Assembly: GCA_964412455.1 (NCBI GenBank)
Contig: CAYPOT010000010.1
Location: 14,948-78,947, forward strand
Direction: 5' to 3'
DNA: 64,000 bases
From: JAAXXJ01 sp964412455
Lineage (GTDB): Bacteria > Nitrospirota > UBA9217
Positions 16,573-26,271 of this stretch are shown in pieces. Numbering within the stretch: position 1 is the first letter of the stretch; the number at the start of each line of letters is the position of its first letter. The translations under genes and the position numbers were made by a program. Below the pieces are notes generated by a model, which saw nothing but the letters and a program-made list of their open reading frames with translations, searched no databases and was not told the DNA's origin.

Positions 16573-18651
16573 ATGAGCTATAATCCTCGACATGCCTTGG
16601 ATTTGCTTCGTAAAGGCACTGGCCGATCTGATGCGGAATTTCGCGAAGGTCAGGAAGACGCGATACGTCACGTTGTGGAGGGCCGCGGACGACTGCTCGT
16701 GGTGCAGAAGACAGGATGGGGCAAGAGCTTCGTCTACTTCATCGCTACGAAACTGCTGCGCGAATCGGGTTCCGGACCGGCGCTTCTCATTTCTCCTTTG
16801 CTGTCGCTCATGCGCAACCAGATTGCGGCTGCAGAGCGGATGGGCGTCCATGCCGAAACGATCAACTCAGATAATGAAGATCGCTGGGAACAGATCGAAG
16901 AGAAGATACGGCGCAATGAAGTAGACATAATACTGATCTCGCCTGAGCGACTGGCGAATGAGCGTTTTCGCACGGAGGTGCTGTCGAGAGTCGCTGCTCG
17001 GATCGCCCTGCTGGTCATCGATGAAGCGCACTGTATATCGGACTGGGGCCATGATTTCCGGCCGCACTACCGGCTCATCGAGCGGATCGCGCGGTCGCTT
17101 CCGGAGAACCTTCGATTGTTAGCCACCACGGCAACAGCGAACAACCGGGTGATGGATGACCTGAAATCCGTGCTCGGGCCAAACCTCACGTTATCCCGCG
17201 GGGATCTAAACCGACCGTCACTCAAGATCCAGACGCTCCGGTTTCCTCTGCAATCCGAACGCTTGGCTTGGCTCGCCGCCCAAGTGCCGAAATTGCCGGG
17301 ACATGGTATCATCTATACTCTGACCGTGCGTGATGCCGTTCAGGTCGCTGAATGGCTTAAGTCGCGCGGTATCAAGGTAGAGTCTTACAGCGGGGAAACA
17401 GGCGAACGGCGGCCCGAACTGGAACAGGCGCTTCTGAATAACCAGGTCAAGGCTTTGGTGGCAACAACGGCGCTTGGCATGGGTTTCGACAAGCCTGATC
17501 TCAGCTTTGTCATCCACTATCAGACACCAGGCTCCGTAGTGGCGTATTATCAGCAGGTCGGACGGGCAGGCCGCGCTCTCGATGCCGCATACGGAGTTTT
17601 GTTGAGCGGCAAGGAAGAGGCCGATATCACGGAGTACTTCATCAAGACCGCTTTCCCGACAAGGGAAGAGGTGAAGCAGGTGCTTGATACATTACACGCA
17701 GTGCATGCCGGACTTTCCATCCCGGAGTTGATGGGCAGGGTCAACATCAGCAAGGGCAGGATCGAGAAGACGATCTCATTGCTGTCGCTGGAAGCTCCGG
17801 CGCCTATCGCCAAGCAGGGTACGAAGTGGCAGCTGACCGCGACAAAGATGAGTGATGCCTTCTGGCAGCGGGCGGAGCGCCTTACTGAATTGCGGCGCAA
17901 AGAGCAGGAGCAAATGCAGGCTTTTGTGAACCTCAAGTCAGGTCACATGGAGTTTCTCATCCGCGCACTGGATGGTGTTCCCGAAGGCATCCAAACGCCA
18001 CCGTTGCCCGACTTGACCGATTCTCTTGATAAGGCGCTTGTACATGAGGCGGTGAAGTTCCTTCGCCGGACCAGTCTGCCGATTGAGCCACGCGCAAAAT
18101 GGCCGGACGGGGGAATGCTTAAGTATCAACTGAAGGGTTTGATCCTGCCTGAGCATCGGGCTCAACCAGGCAAGGCACTTTGCATCTGGGGCGACGCGGG
18201 TTGGGGTTCCGCGGTGCGTGAGGGCAAATATCGAGACAGTCACTTTGCCGATGATCTGGTCGTGGCGTGCAAAAACCTCGTCCTTGAATGGAAACCGATG
18301 CCGGCTCCAGTATGGGTTACATGCATTCCATCGCATCGACATCCGAAGCTGGTTCCAGATTTTGCTAAAAGACTGGCTGATGCGCTTCATCTACCCTTTC
18401 ACCCGGTAGTAGAGAGAACCGAGAACCGGCCGGAACAGAAGACAATGGCTAACAGCGTTCAGCAGGCGCGAAATGTCGATGGATCTCTTGCAGTTAAAAA
18501 AGGTGAACTCCCGAAGGGGCCGGTGCTGCTGGTCGACGACATGGTAGATTCGCGGTGGACCTTTACTGTTGCAGCATGGCTGCTTCGTTCGAACGGCTGC
18601 AGCGAAGTATTTCCTTTGGCGCTTGCCCTGACGGCGCATGGTGATCAATGA
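16573..18651 (+). CDS. RecQ-family helicase fused to a C-terminal phosphoribosyltransferase domain
   Basis: The product has 692 residues. Residues about 10-350 are RecQ-like: Q-region FREGQEDAIR, Walker A QKTGWGKSFVY (usually TGxGKS), DEAHCISDWGHDFRP, TATANNRV, and ATTALGMGFDKPDL with YYQQVGRAGRA. There is no clear RecQ-Ct zinc domain; a helical linker follows. The last 150 residues look like a ComFC-type PRTase, with WVTCIPSHRHPKLVPDFA and the PRPP-loop-like VLLVDDMVDSRWTFT. The ATG at 16573 is favoured by GGAGAAG upstream; a TTG lies at 16546. The stop overlaps the dprA-like start (ATGA). PRTase plus DprA recalls ShosT/ShosA. Confidence 0.9.
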   Translation: MSYNPRHALDLLRKGTGRSDAEFREGQEDAIRHVVEGRGRLLVVQKTGWGKSFVYFIATKLLRESGSGPALLISPLLSLMRNQIAAAERMGVHAETINSDNEDRWEQIEEKIRRNEVDIILISPERLANERFRTEVLSRVAARIALLVIDEAHCISDWGHDFRPHYRLIERIARSLPENLRLLATTATANNRVMDDLKSVLGPNLTLSRGDLNRPSLKIQTLRFPLQSERLAWLAAQVPKLPGHGIIYTLTVRDAVQVAEWLKSRGIKVESYSGETGERRPELEQALLNNQVKALVATTALGMGFDKPDLSFVIHYQTPGSVVAYYQQVGRAGRALDAAYGVLLSGKEEADITEYFIKTAFPTREEVKQVLDTLHAVHAGLSIPELMGRVNISKGRIEKTISLLSLEAPAPIAKQGTKWQLTATKMSDAFWQRAERLTELRRKEQEQMQAFVNLKSGHMEFLIRALDGVPEGIQTPPLPDLTDSLDKALVHEAVKFLRRTSLPIEPRAKWPDGGMLKYQLKGLILPEHRAQPGKALCIWGDAGWGSAVREGKYRDSHFADDLVVACKNLVLEWKPMPAPVWVTCIPSHRHPKLVPDFAKRLADALHLPFHPVVERTENRPEQKTMANSVQQARNVDGSLAVKKGELPKGPVLLVDDMVDSRWTFTVAAWLLRSNGCSEVFPLALALTAHGDQ

Positions 18652-19934
18652 CGGCACTTTCATCTAATACACAGGCGATCCTACTGCTGACAGCCCCGCT
18701 GATCGCGGGACGGGGTACTTCTGAAGGAGAGCCTCTGACTTCCGGAGAATACAAAAAACTTGTGCGCATTCTTCGGGAGACCCAACGAGAACCTGCCGAT
18801 TTCCTCGGCTCCGATGCCGGGATGGTTATCGATCTGTGTAAACAGGTCGTAGATGACGCTCGGTTAAAGAGGCTTCTCGACAGAGGTTTCCTGCTTACCC
18901 AGGCGTACGAACGCTGGCAGGCGCGGGCGATCTGGGTCATTAGCCGGGCCGACGCCGGATATCCCGGAAAGCTGAAAGCTCGACTCAAAGACGATGCTCC
19001 GCCGGTTCTGTACGGCTGTGGGAATGCTGCACTCCTGGAGACAGGCGGTCTGGCAGTCGTCGGATCAAGGAATGCGGGCTCTGTTCTTGTAGAATATACC
19101 GAGGGCATCGGCAGACTTGCGGCAAAAGCAAAGCGGACTGTGGTTTCGGGCGGGGCACGGGGTATAGATCAGGCGGCAATGAAGGGCGCCTTGGATGCGG
19201 GTGGATGTGTGGTGGGTGTGCTGTCAGAAAGTCTTGAGCGGATGGCCTTGGTTCGGGAACATCGGGAGTTCCTGATGGAAAACCGACTGGTCCTGGTATC
19301 GCCTTATGATCCGTCAGCAGGGTTCAATGTCGGAAATGCGATGCAGCGTAACAAGCTGATTTACGCGTTTGCGGATGCCGCGCTTGTGGTGAGTTCCGAC
19401 GTCGAGAAGGGCGGTACGTGGGCGGGTGCAATAGAACAATTGAAAAAACTGCGGTTTGTTCCGCTCTATGTTCGCACGAAGGGTGAAGCAAGCAAGGGAC
19501 TTGATGCGCTTCGGAGAAAGGGTGCTTTGCCCTGGCCGAATCCAGAGTCGACGGAAGCATTTGCAGAAACGTTAACAGCGACAACTTATCCCGAACAGAG
19601 TGCGCCTGGTCAGGATGAACTATCATTCGCAGTGCGAGAAGAGGAAGTAAACCATTTGCCCGTTGAAAGGCCCGCTCCACAGAGTGAACAAATGCTAATG
19701 AATCAGAATTCAAGCGTCACTCTGACCCCCGCTGACGCATTGTTTGACAGAGTTAGAGAACTGCTTCGAAATATGGATACACCCCAGACTGATGCCGAAG
19801 TTGCCGAGATGCTCGGAGTTTCCAAAAGCCAGGCTAAGAAATGGTTAGAACGCTTGGTTGGGGAAGGATTACTTGAAAAGGTCAAGAAACCAGCCGGGTA
19901 TCGCACGGTTTCATCATCGGGTCGATTGCTTTAA
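18648..19934 (+). CDS. DprA-like Rossmann-fold protein with C-terminal winged helix
   Basis: The 428-residue protein has a helical N-terminus, a DprA Rossmann domain (about 95-300; AVVGSRNAG, VVSGGARGIDQAAM, ALDAGGCVVGVLSE, MQRNKLIYAFADAALVV) and, after a Pro/Glu-rich linker, a winged helix at about 355-420 (TDAEVAEMLGVSKSQAKKWL). Classical DprA loads RecA on single strands in transformation, but here it is coupled by ATGA to the RecQ-PRTase gene inside a restriction locus. By analogy with ShosA, it may be the antitoxin or regulatory partner of the PRTase domain. An ordinary competence role is less likely in this setting. Confidence 0.88.
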   Translation: MTALSSNTQAILLLTAPLIAGRGTSEGEPLTSGEYKKLVRILRETQREPADFLGSDAGMVIDLCKQVVDDARLKRLLDRGFLLTQAYERWQARAIWVISRADAGYPGKLKARLKDDAPPVLYGCGNAALLETGGLAVVGSRNAGSVLVEYTEGIGRLAAKAKRTVVSGGARGIDQAAMKGALDAGGCVVGVLSESLERMALVREHREFLMENRLVLVSPYDPSAGFNVGNAMQRNKLIYAFADAALVVSSDVEKGGTWAGAIEQLKKLRFVPLYVRTKGEASKGLDALRRKGALPWPNPESTEAFAETLTATTYPEQSAPGQDELSFAVREEEVNHLPVERPAPQSEQMLMNQNSSVTLTPADALFDRVRELLRNMDTPQTDAEVAEMLGVSKSQAKKWLERLVGEGLLEKVKKPAGYRTVSSSGRLL

Positions 19935-19988
19935 TCAAGGATAACATCGAAGGTCTGCACAATATTTGTTAGATTAGAGAAAAAATAG

Positions 19989-22900
19989 ATGCTCGACGAA
20001 AACGAACTTGAACAAACCGTGCTTTCCTGGCTGAATGGACTTGGTTGCGCCGTCCTTTCCGGTCCGTCCATCGCCCCAGGTGAGCTTCTTGCCGAACGCG
20101 CTGAGTTCGGCGAAGTTGTCCTGAAAGCACGTCTGCGCGATACCATGTCCCGGCTTAACCCGTCCCTTGATGAAACAATCATCGGCGAGGCTATTCGCAA
20201 ACTGCTCCATCCCGCCCAGGTTTCCTTGATCCGAAACAACCACACTATTCACAACTATCTCGTAAACGGCGTACCTGTTGACGTTGTCCGGCCTGACGGC
20301 GGGCATGGGGTCACGGTCCGGGTGATCGACTTCGAGACTCCCGACAACAACGATTGGCTTGTTGTGAATCAGTTCGCGGTGATCGAGGGGAAATATAGCC
20401 GCAGGCCGGACATCGTGATCTTCGTGAACGGACTGCCGCTCGGGGTGATCGAGCTCAAGAATCCCGCTGACGAAAACGCCACGATCTGGTCGGCCTTTAA
20501 TCAACTCCAGACTTACAAACAGCAGATTCCATCTCTTTTTCTTTACAACGCTGCGCTCATTATCTCCGACGGTCTCGACGCACGGATCGGCACGTTGACG
20601 GCTGACCGGGAACGCTTCATGCCCTGGCGGACTATAGAGGGCGAAACGCTTGCGCCCACACACATGCCTCAGATTGAGGTATTGCTTCTCGGAGTTTTCG
20701 ATAAACGATACTTTCTCGACCTGATCCGGCATTTCATCGTGTTCGAGGATGAGGGCGGCGGTCAGCTTGTAAAGAAGATGGCAGGGTACCACCAGTTCCA
20801 CGCAGTGAATGCGGCGCTGGAAGAGACGCTTCGGGCGGCGGATAAATTAGGCAAGAGTAAAGAAGAACTCGGCAAGTACTATTCCCGAGCTGACAAAGCC
20901 AAAGAAAAGCGGGATGTTGGCGACCGGCGCGTGGGCGTGGTCTGGCATACTCAAGGGTCGGGCAAAAGCCTGACCATGGCGTTCTATGCTGGGAAGGTGA
21001 TCCTGAGCCCTGCCATGGAGAACCCGACACTCGTGGTGCTCACGGACCGGAACGATCTTGACGACCAGCTCTTCGGCACCTTCTCGCGCTGTAGTGAACT
21101 TCTGCGCCAAGCGCCAGTCCAAGCTACGGACCGCAAACATCTCCGCGAACTGTTACAGGTCGCATCCGGCGGCGTGGTGTTCACAACGATCCAGAAATTC
21201 TTTCCCGAGGAAAAGGGAGACACCTTCCCCATGCTCTCGGATCGCCGGAACGTCGTCGTGATCGCTGACGAGGCACACCGGAGTCAGTACGACTTCATCG
21301 ACGGTTATGCGCGCCACATGCGGGACGCTTTGCCGAAAGCCTCGTTCATCGGCTTTACGGGCACGCCGATCGAACTAACGGACAAGAACACCCGGGCGGT
21401 CTTCGGTGACTACATCAGCATCTACGACATCCAGCGGGCGGTCTTGGATGGCGCGACCGTACCGATCTACTACGAAAGCCGGTATGCGAAGCTTGATCTG
21501 AAGGAGTCCGAGAAGCCCAAGGTTGACCCGGAGTTCGACGAGGCAACAGAAGGGGAAGAGGTCGAGCGCAAGGAGAAGCTCAAGACCAAGTGGGCGGCTC
21601 TTGAGGCGGTCGTGGGCACGGAGAAGCGCGTGAGCGTGATCGCCCGTGATCTTGTGGAGCACTTCGAGAAGCGGCAGGAGGCCATGGTCGGCAAGGCAAT
21701 GGTTGTCTGCATGAGCAGGCGCATCTGCGTGGACCTGTATCTGGCTATCGTAAAGCTCCGGCATGAGTGGCATTCTGAGGAAGACGACAAAGGCGCTATC
21801 AAGGTAGTGATGACCGGCTCGGCATCCGACCCCCTGCATTGGCAGCAGCACATCAGGAACAAGCCCAGACGAGAGGTCCTGGCCAACCGGTTCAAGCTTC
21901 CGAAAGACCCCTTCAAGATCGTTCTTGTGCGCGATATGTGGCTAACGGGATTCGATGTGCCTTGCCTGCATACTATGTATGTCGATAAACCCATGCGCGG
22001 CCACGGCTTGATGCAGGCAATCGCGCGGGTGAACCGCGTGTTCCGGGACAAGCCGGGCGGACTCGTGGTGGATTATCTGGGGTTGGCTGATCAGCTCAGG
22101 AATGCCCTGGCAGCGTACACCGAGAGCGGCGGCACGGGAGAGACGGCCATTGACCAGGCAGAGGCCGTGGCGCTCATGCTCGAAAAATATGAGATCTGTC
22201 TCGGGATGTTCTTTGGCTTTGACTGGTCAGCCTGGAAAACAGGCAAGGCTGCTGCACAGCTTTCGGTCCTTCCTTCGGCACAGGAGCACATACTGAAGCA
22301 GGAGGACGGGAAGGGGCGGCTTGTGAAGGCAGTAATCGACCTGTCGAAGGCATTCGCCCTGTCCGTGCCGCATGAGGAGACGATCCGTATCCGCGATGAC
22401 GTTGCCTTCTTCCAGGCGGTGAAGGCGGCGCTGGTCAAGAGCGAGCCGACAGGTGGAAAGACAGAAGAGGAGATGAACCTTGCCATCCAGCAGATCGTCT
22501 CACGCGCCATTGCACCCGGCGAGGTGATCGATATCTTCGCGGCGGCGGGTTTGAAAAGGCCGGACATCTCGATCCTCTCTGATGAGTTTCTTGCCGAGGT
22601 CCGGGGTCTACCGCAGAAGAACCTTGCTGTGGAGCTCTTGCGGAAGCTCCTGAACAGCGCAATCAAGATGCGGGCAAAGCGACACCTGGTGCAGGCGCGG
22701 TCTTTCGGCGAGATGCTGGAAGCGACGCTGCGTCGTTACCAGAACCGGGCCATCGAGACGGCGCAGATCATCGAGGAGTTGATCGGCATCGCCAAGGATA
22801 TGCGCGAGGCTGAAAAGCGAGGTGAAGTCCTTGGCCTGAACGACGACGAGGTCGCTTTCTATGAAGCCCTGGAAGTGAATGACAGCGCCGTGAAGGTCCT

Positions 22901-23120
22901 GGGGGACGAGACGCTCAAGGCAATAGCCCGTGAACTGGTCGAGACCGTTCGCAAGAATACGAGCATCGACTGGACGGTGAAGGAATCGGTAAAAGCGAAA
23001 CTGCGGGTGATTGTGAAGCGAATCCTCCGCAAGTACGGCTATCCGCCGGATAAACAGGAAAAGGCTACCCAGACCGTGCTGCAACAGGCGGAGTTGCTCG
23101 CCCCGGAGTGGGCGGCCTGA
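19989..23120 (+). CDS. hsdR: type I restriction endonuclease, R subunit
   Basis: This 1043-residue motor/nuclease subunit translocates and cuts unmodified DNA. The N-terminal PD-(D/E)XK nuclease shows RRPDIVIFVNG and GVIELKNP (about residues 138-162). The SF2 motor follows with Walker A HTQGSGKSLTMAF (about 320), DEAH motif IADEAHRSQYDF, GFTGTPIE, and motif VI-like QAIARVNRVFRDKPGG. A helical C-terminal domain (about 770-1043) contacts HsdM/HsdS. It is separated from the dprA-like gene by 54 bp, so it may have its own start signal. All canonical motifs are intact. Confidence 0.97.
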   Translation: MLDENELEQTVLSWLNGLGCAVLSGPSIAPGELLAERAEFGEVVLKARLRDTMSRLNPSLDETIIGEAIRKLLHPAQVSLIRNNHTIHNYLVNGVPVDVVRPDGGHGVTVRVIDFETPDNNDWLVVNQFAVIEGKYSRRPDIVIFVNGLPLGVIELKNPADENATIWSAFNQLQTYKQQIPSLFLYNAALIISDGLDARIGTLTADRERFMPWRTIEGETLAPTHMPQIEVLLLGVFDKRYFLDLIRHFIVFEDEGGGQLVKKMAGYHQFHAVNAALEETLRAADKLGKSKEELGKYYSRADKAKEKRDVGDRRVGVVWHTQGSGKSLTMAFYAGKVILSPAMENPTLVVLTDRNDLDDQLFGTFSRCSELLRQAPVQATDRKHLRELLQVASGGVVFTTIQKFFPEEKGDTFPMLSDRRNVVVIADEAHRSQYDFIDGYARHMRDALPKASFIGFTGTPIELTDKNTRAVFGDYISIYDIQRAVLDGATVPIYYESRYAKLDLKESEKPKVDPEFDEATEGEEVERKEKLKTKWAALEAVVGTEKRVSVIARDLVEHFEKRQEAMVGKAMVVCMSRRICVDLYLAIVKLRHEWHSEEDDKGAIKVVMTGSASDPLHWQQHIRNKPRREVLANRFKLPKDPFKIVLVRDMWLTGFDVPCLHTMYVDKPMRGHGLMQAIARVNRVFRDKPGGLVVDYLGLADQLRNALAAYTESGGTGETAIDQAEAVALMLEKYEICLGMFFGFDWSAWKTGKAAAQLSVLPSAQEHILKQEDGKGRLVKAVIDLSKAFALSVPHEETIRIRDDVAFFQAVKAALVKSEPTGGKTEEEMNLAIQQIVSRAIAPGEVIDIFAAAGLKRPDISILSDEFLAEVRGLPQKNLAVELLRKLLNSAIKMRAKRHLVQARSFGEMLEATLRRYQNRAIETAQIIEELIGIAKDMREAEKRGEVLGLNDDEVAFYEALEVNDSAVKVLGDETLKAIARELVETVRKNTSIDWTVKESVKAKLRVIVKRILRKYGYPPDKQEKATQTVLQQAELLAPEWAA

Positions 23121-23163
23121 AACATGACAAAGAAACAATCCTGACGATAAGTTCTCATTGACT

Positions 23164-25188
23164 ATGAAAAAGATTCCCTCCGAAAGCAAGAAAGAGATCG
23201 ACAAACTCGTTAAAGACCTGAACGAGCACAGCTATCGGTACTATGTGCTTGATGCTCCGTCTATTCCGGACGCTGAATACGACAAGTTATTCAGGCGACT
23301 GCAGGAGCTTGAGGAGCAATATCACTACATCCTGCCTGACTCACCCACCCAGCGCGTCGGCGCGCCGCCGCTCGAAAAGTTCGATAAGGTAAAACACGCC
23401 GAGCCCATGCTTTCCCTCGGGAACGCCTTCTCGCATGATGAAGTGCGCGAATTCGACAAGCGGGTCAAAAAAGTGCTAAAAACTGACAGTGACATCGAAT
23501 ATACCGTCGAACCGAAGTATGACGGGCTTGCCATGGAACTTACGTACCGGAAAGGTATTCTTCTCCGCGCTTCTACCCGGGGCGATGGTTTTGAAGGCGA
23601 GGATGTTACCCAGAACATCAAGACCATCAAGGCGGTGCCGCTCAGGATCGAGGGCGTCCATCCGGTTCCCGAGGAGATCGACATCCGGGGCGAAGTGTTC
23701 ATCGACATCGCTGAGTTCGAGAAACTGAACAGGGAAAGGGAGAAGGAAGGGGAAGCGCTGTTTGCAAATCCCCGGAACGCAGCAGCAGGCTCCATCCGGC
23801 AGTTGGATCCTTCCATCACGGAGAGAAGGCGGCTGCACATGGCGTGTTACGGCCTGGGTGCGACGAAGGGTATCGAGTTCCGGGACCAGGCGGAATTCAT
23901 GGCGTGGCTCAAAAAGGCCCATTTCCCGGTACCTCTGGTATTCGATGTGGTACACGGCATCGACAAGGCGATCGATTCGATCAAGGCGATCGAGGAAAAG
24001 CGTTCGCGCCTGCCCTTCGAAACAGATGGAGCGGTCGTTAAAGTAAATGAGTTCGCCCTGCAGAGAACACTCGGCATCAAGACACGCGAGCCCCGTTGGG
24101 CGATAGCCTTCAAGTACGCCGCCCATAAGGGTGTCACCGTCATTGAGGACATCCTGGCAAGCGTGGGAAGGACGGGAGCGATAACCCCGGTGGCGGTCAT
24201 GAAACCCGTCCAGATCGGCGGCGTGACCGTATCCCGCTCAACGCTTCATAATTGGGATGAGATCGAGCGCAAGGACATAAGGATCGGAGATACCGTGGTC
24301 GTCGAGCGGGCAGGTGATGTGATTCCGCACGTTATCGCGGTCAAGACAGAGAAACGGAACGGTAATGAGAAACGCTTCCCACCCCCGAAACAGTGTCCGG
24401 TATGCGGATCGAACGTCATGCGCGATGAAGGTGAAGTGGCTTTCCGCTGCATCGGCCTGAACTGCGAAGCGCAGGTGCTGGAGAAGATCAAGCACTACGC
24501 GTCGCGCGGCGCCATGAATATAGAGGGACTGGGTGAAAAGAACGTCGATCTGCTCTACCGCCAGGGGTTGATACGGCATTTCATCGATCTGTACAAGCTC
24601 AGGAAGGAACAACTCCTGGAGCTTCCGCGGTTCGCTGAGAAATCGGCCCAGAATATGATCGATGCCATCGAAAAGAGCAGGACGACCACGCTTGCGCGGT
24701 TCCTTTTTGCCCTCGGGATACTGCATGTTGGAGAATTCGCGGCGAAACAGCTGGCAAAGAACTTCGAGAACATGGCCGACCTGTATCGTATAGAAGCGGA
24801 TCGTATCATGGCAATAAAGCAGATGGGCGAAAAGTTGGCCGCGTCGATATCCGGTTTCTTTTCGGAAAAAGAGAACCTGAAGACACTGGAAGATATTAAA
24901 AAGCTTGGGATGCAACTGACGAACCCCGATTATGTTGTAATGAGAGAGGAAACAAAAGGTTTGTTTTACGGTTTGACCTTTGTCATCACCGGGACGCTCT
25001 CGAAACCCCGTGATGAGTATGAAGCGTTGATCGAACAGAACGGCGGCCGGGCTGCAGGTACAGTCTCGAAAAAGACCAGCTATGTTCTCGCTGGAAACGA
25101 GGCCGGAAGCAAACTTGAGAAGGCACAAGCTCTAGGGGTGAAGGTGCTCAATGAAGAACAGTTCATGAAGATGGTCGGAGGGAATTAA
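23164..25188 (+). CDS. ligA: NAD-dependent DNA ligase
   Basis: The 674-residue enzyme joins nicks in replication and repair. It has the Ia domain (SYRYYVLDAPSIPDAEYDKL), adenylation domain with catalytic Lys in VEPKYDGLAMEL (about residue 118), OB fold, four-Cys zinc finger (CPVCGSNV ... CIGLNCEAQ), helix-hairpin-helix repeats, and a C-terminal BRCT domain (about 595-670). The ATG at 23164 and a TTG two codons earlier are both possible. It follows the restriction island after 43 bp and precedes nfo by 1 bp, giving a ligA-nfo repair operon. Confidence 0.97.
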   Translation: MKKIPSESKKEIDKLVKDLNEHSYRYYVLDAPSIPDAEYDKLFRRLQELEEQYHYILPDSPTQRVGAPPLEKFDKVKHAEPMLSLGNAFSHDEVREFDKRVKKVLKTDSDIEYTVEPKYDGLAMELTYRKGILLRASTRGDGFEGEDVTQNIKTIKAVPLRIEGVHPVPEEIDIRGEVFIDIAEFEKLNREREKEGEALFANPRNAAAGSIRQLDPSITERRRLHMACYGLGATKGIEFRDQAEFMAWLKKAHFPVPLVFDVVHGIDKAIDSIKAIEEKRSRLPFETDGAVVKVNEFALQRTLGIKTREPRWAIAFKYAAHKGVTVIEDILASVGRTGAITPVAVMKPVQIGGVTVSRSTLHNWDEIERKDIRIGDTVVVERAGDVIPHVIAVKTEKRNGNEKRFPPPKQCPVCGSNVMRDEGEVAFRCIGLNCEAQVLEKIKHYASRGAMNIEGLGEKNVDLLYRQGLIRHFIDLYKLRKEQLLELPRFAEKSAQNMIDAIEKSRTTTLARFLFALGILHVGEFAAKQLAKNFENMADLYRIEADRIMAIKQMGEKLAASISGFFSEKENLKTLEDIKKLGMQLTNPDYVVMREETKGLFYGLTFVITGTLSKPRDEYEALIEQNGGRAAGTVSKKTSYVLAGNEAGSKLEKAQALGVKVLNEEQFMKMVGGN

Positions 25189-25189
25189 C

Positions 25190-26029
25190 GTGCGCCTTGG
25201 CTTCCACGTGTCCATATCCGGCGGATTCTCACTCGCTGTCCAGCGCGCTCATGAGCTAGGATGCTCGACCATGCAGATCTTCAGCCGCAATCCCCGCGGT
25301 TGGACCGTCAAGCCTCTCGACAAAGCGGACATTGCCGAGTTCAAACGGCTGCGCAAGCAGTACGATATCGGTCCCGTGTTCATCCATACAAACTATCTTA
25401 TCAATCTCGCGTCTTCGAAACCTGATCTGTATCAGCGGTCGATCGAACAATTCGTCATCGATCTCGAACGGACCGAGCATCTTGGCGCGGAATATCTCGT
25501 TACCCATCTCGGCTCTGCGAGCGGCCAGGAACCTGAATGGATGATCGATCGGGTCGCCAACGCTTTGAACATGGCGATGAAGCTGCACAAGCCGCAGGCG
25601 ACGATCCTGCTCGAGAACACCGCGGGGGAAAAGGGGGACGTGGGATATACGTTCGAACAGGTGAACGAGGTGATAGCGAGATTGAATAATGCCGATAAGA
25701 TCGGGATCTGCTATGATACCTGCCACGGGTTCGCTGCGGGCTATGATATCAGGACAAAACAGGGCGTCGATGCCGTCGCAAAAAAGATCGAAGAGACCGT
25801 CGGCCTCGGAAGGCTTAAAGGCATGCACCTGAACGACTGTCTCAGGGATTTCGACTCCCATGTAGACCGCCACTGGCACATCGGCGAGGGCAAGATCGGT
25901 GAGGAAGGCTTCAAGGCCATTTTGAACCACAAGGCATTCAAGGAAGTTCCCAAGATCATGGAAACACCAAAAGAAACCGACGAGGACGATCCCCGGAACA
26001 TGAAGAAGGTCCGATCACTGGTGAAATAA
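25190..26029 (+). CDS. nfo: endonuclease IV (AP endonuclease)
   Basis: The 279-residue TIM-barrel enzyme cuts DNA at abasic sites. Family landmarks are GFHVSISGGFSLAVQRA at the N-terminus, MQIFSRNPRGW, HTNYLINLAS, ILLENTAGEKGDVG, ICYDTCHGFAAGYD, HLNDCLRDFDSHVDRHWHIG and the final METPKETDED; together these supply the His/Glu/Asp ligands of the three zinc ions. The start is GTG 25190, supported by GGAGGG 6 nt upstream and by alignment of the N-terminus with the family. It is coupled to ligA. Confidence 0.97.
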   Translation: MRLGFHVSISGGFSLAVQRAHELGCSTMQIFSRNPRGWTVKPLDKADIAEFKRLRKQYDIGPVFIHTNYLINLASSKPDLYQRSIEQFVIDLERTEHLGAEYLVTHLGSASGQEPEWMIDRVANALNMAMKLHKPQATILLENTAGEKGDVGYTFEQVNEVIARLNNADKIGICYDTCHGFAAGYDIRTKQGVDAVAKKIEETVGLGRLKGMHLNDCLRDFDSHVDRHWHIGEGKIGEEGFKAILNHKAFKEVPKIMETPKETDEDDPRNMKKVRSLVK

Positions 26030-26080
26030 ATCTATGAGTTCTCATCGGTTCATGGTAGATTTCTCCCTCCTGAAGTTACC

Positions 26081-26250
26081 CTAACCCGGACAAGCCGGAA
26101 CCAGAATTTGCCACGAAGACTCTAAGTCACGAAGAACAGCGAGAACTGCTTAAGGTACTGTTTTAATGATTAGATTAAGGCCGTACTTTGTGTCTTCGTG
26201 CCTTCGTGGCAAAATATTCTTGCCATTTTGAGTGGAATTTGATTTCTTAG
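26081..26250 (-). repeat. framed intergenic repeat, copy B (CCACGAAG interior)
   Basis: This is the reverse-orientation twin of copy A (8186-8354): CTAACCCGGACAAGCCGG at the left, inverted CCACGAAG arms inside, and AGTGGAATTTGATTTCTTAG at the right. About nine differences over 165 bp were seen. It ends 21 nt before the MATE gene start. The two inverted copies bracket 17.7 kb including the defence island. Confidence 0.9.
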
Positions 26251-26271
26251 CCTAAGAAATACATACCATTT

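Noticed and set aside
12881..23120. BREX, DISARM or Druantia system
   Set aside because: No PglX/PglZ, DrmA/B or DruE-like protein is present; HsdM, HsdS and HsdR carry clear type I motifs.
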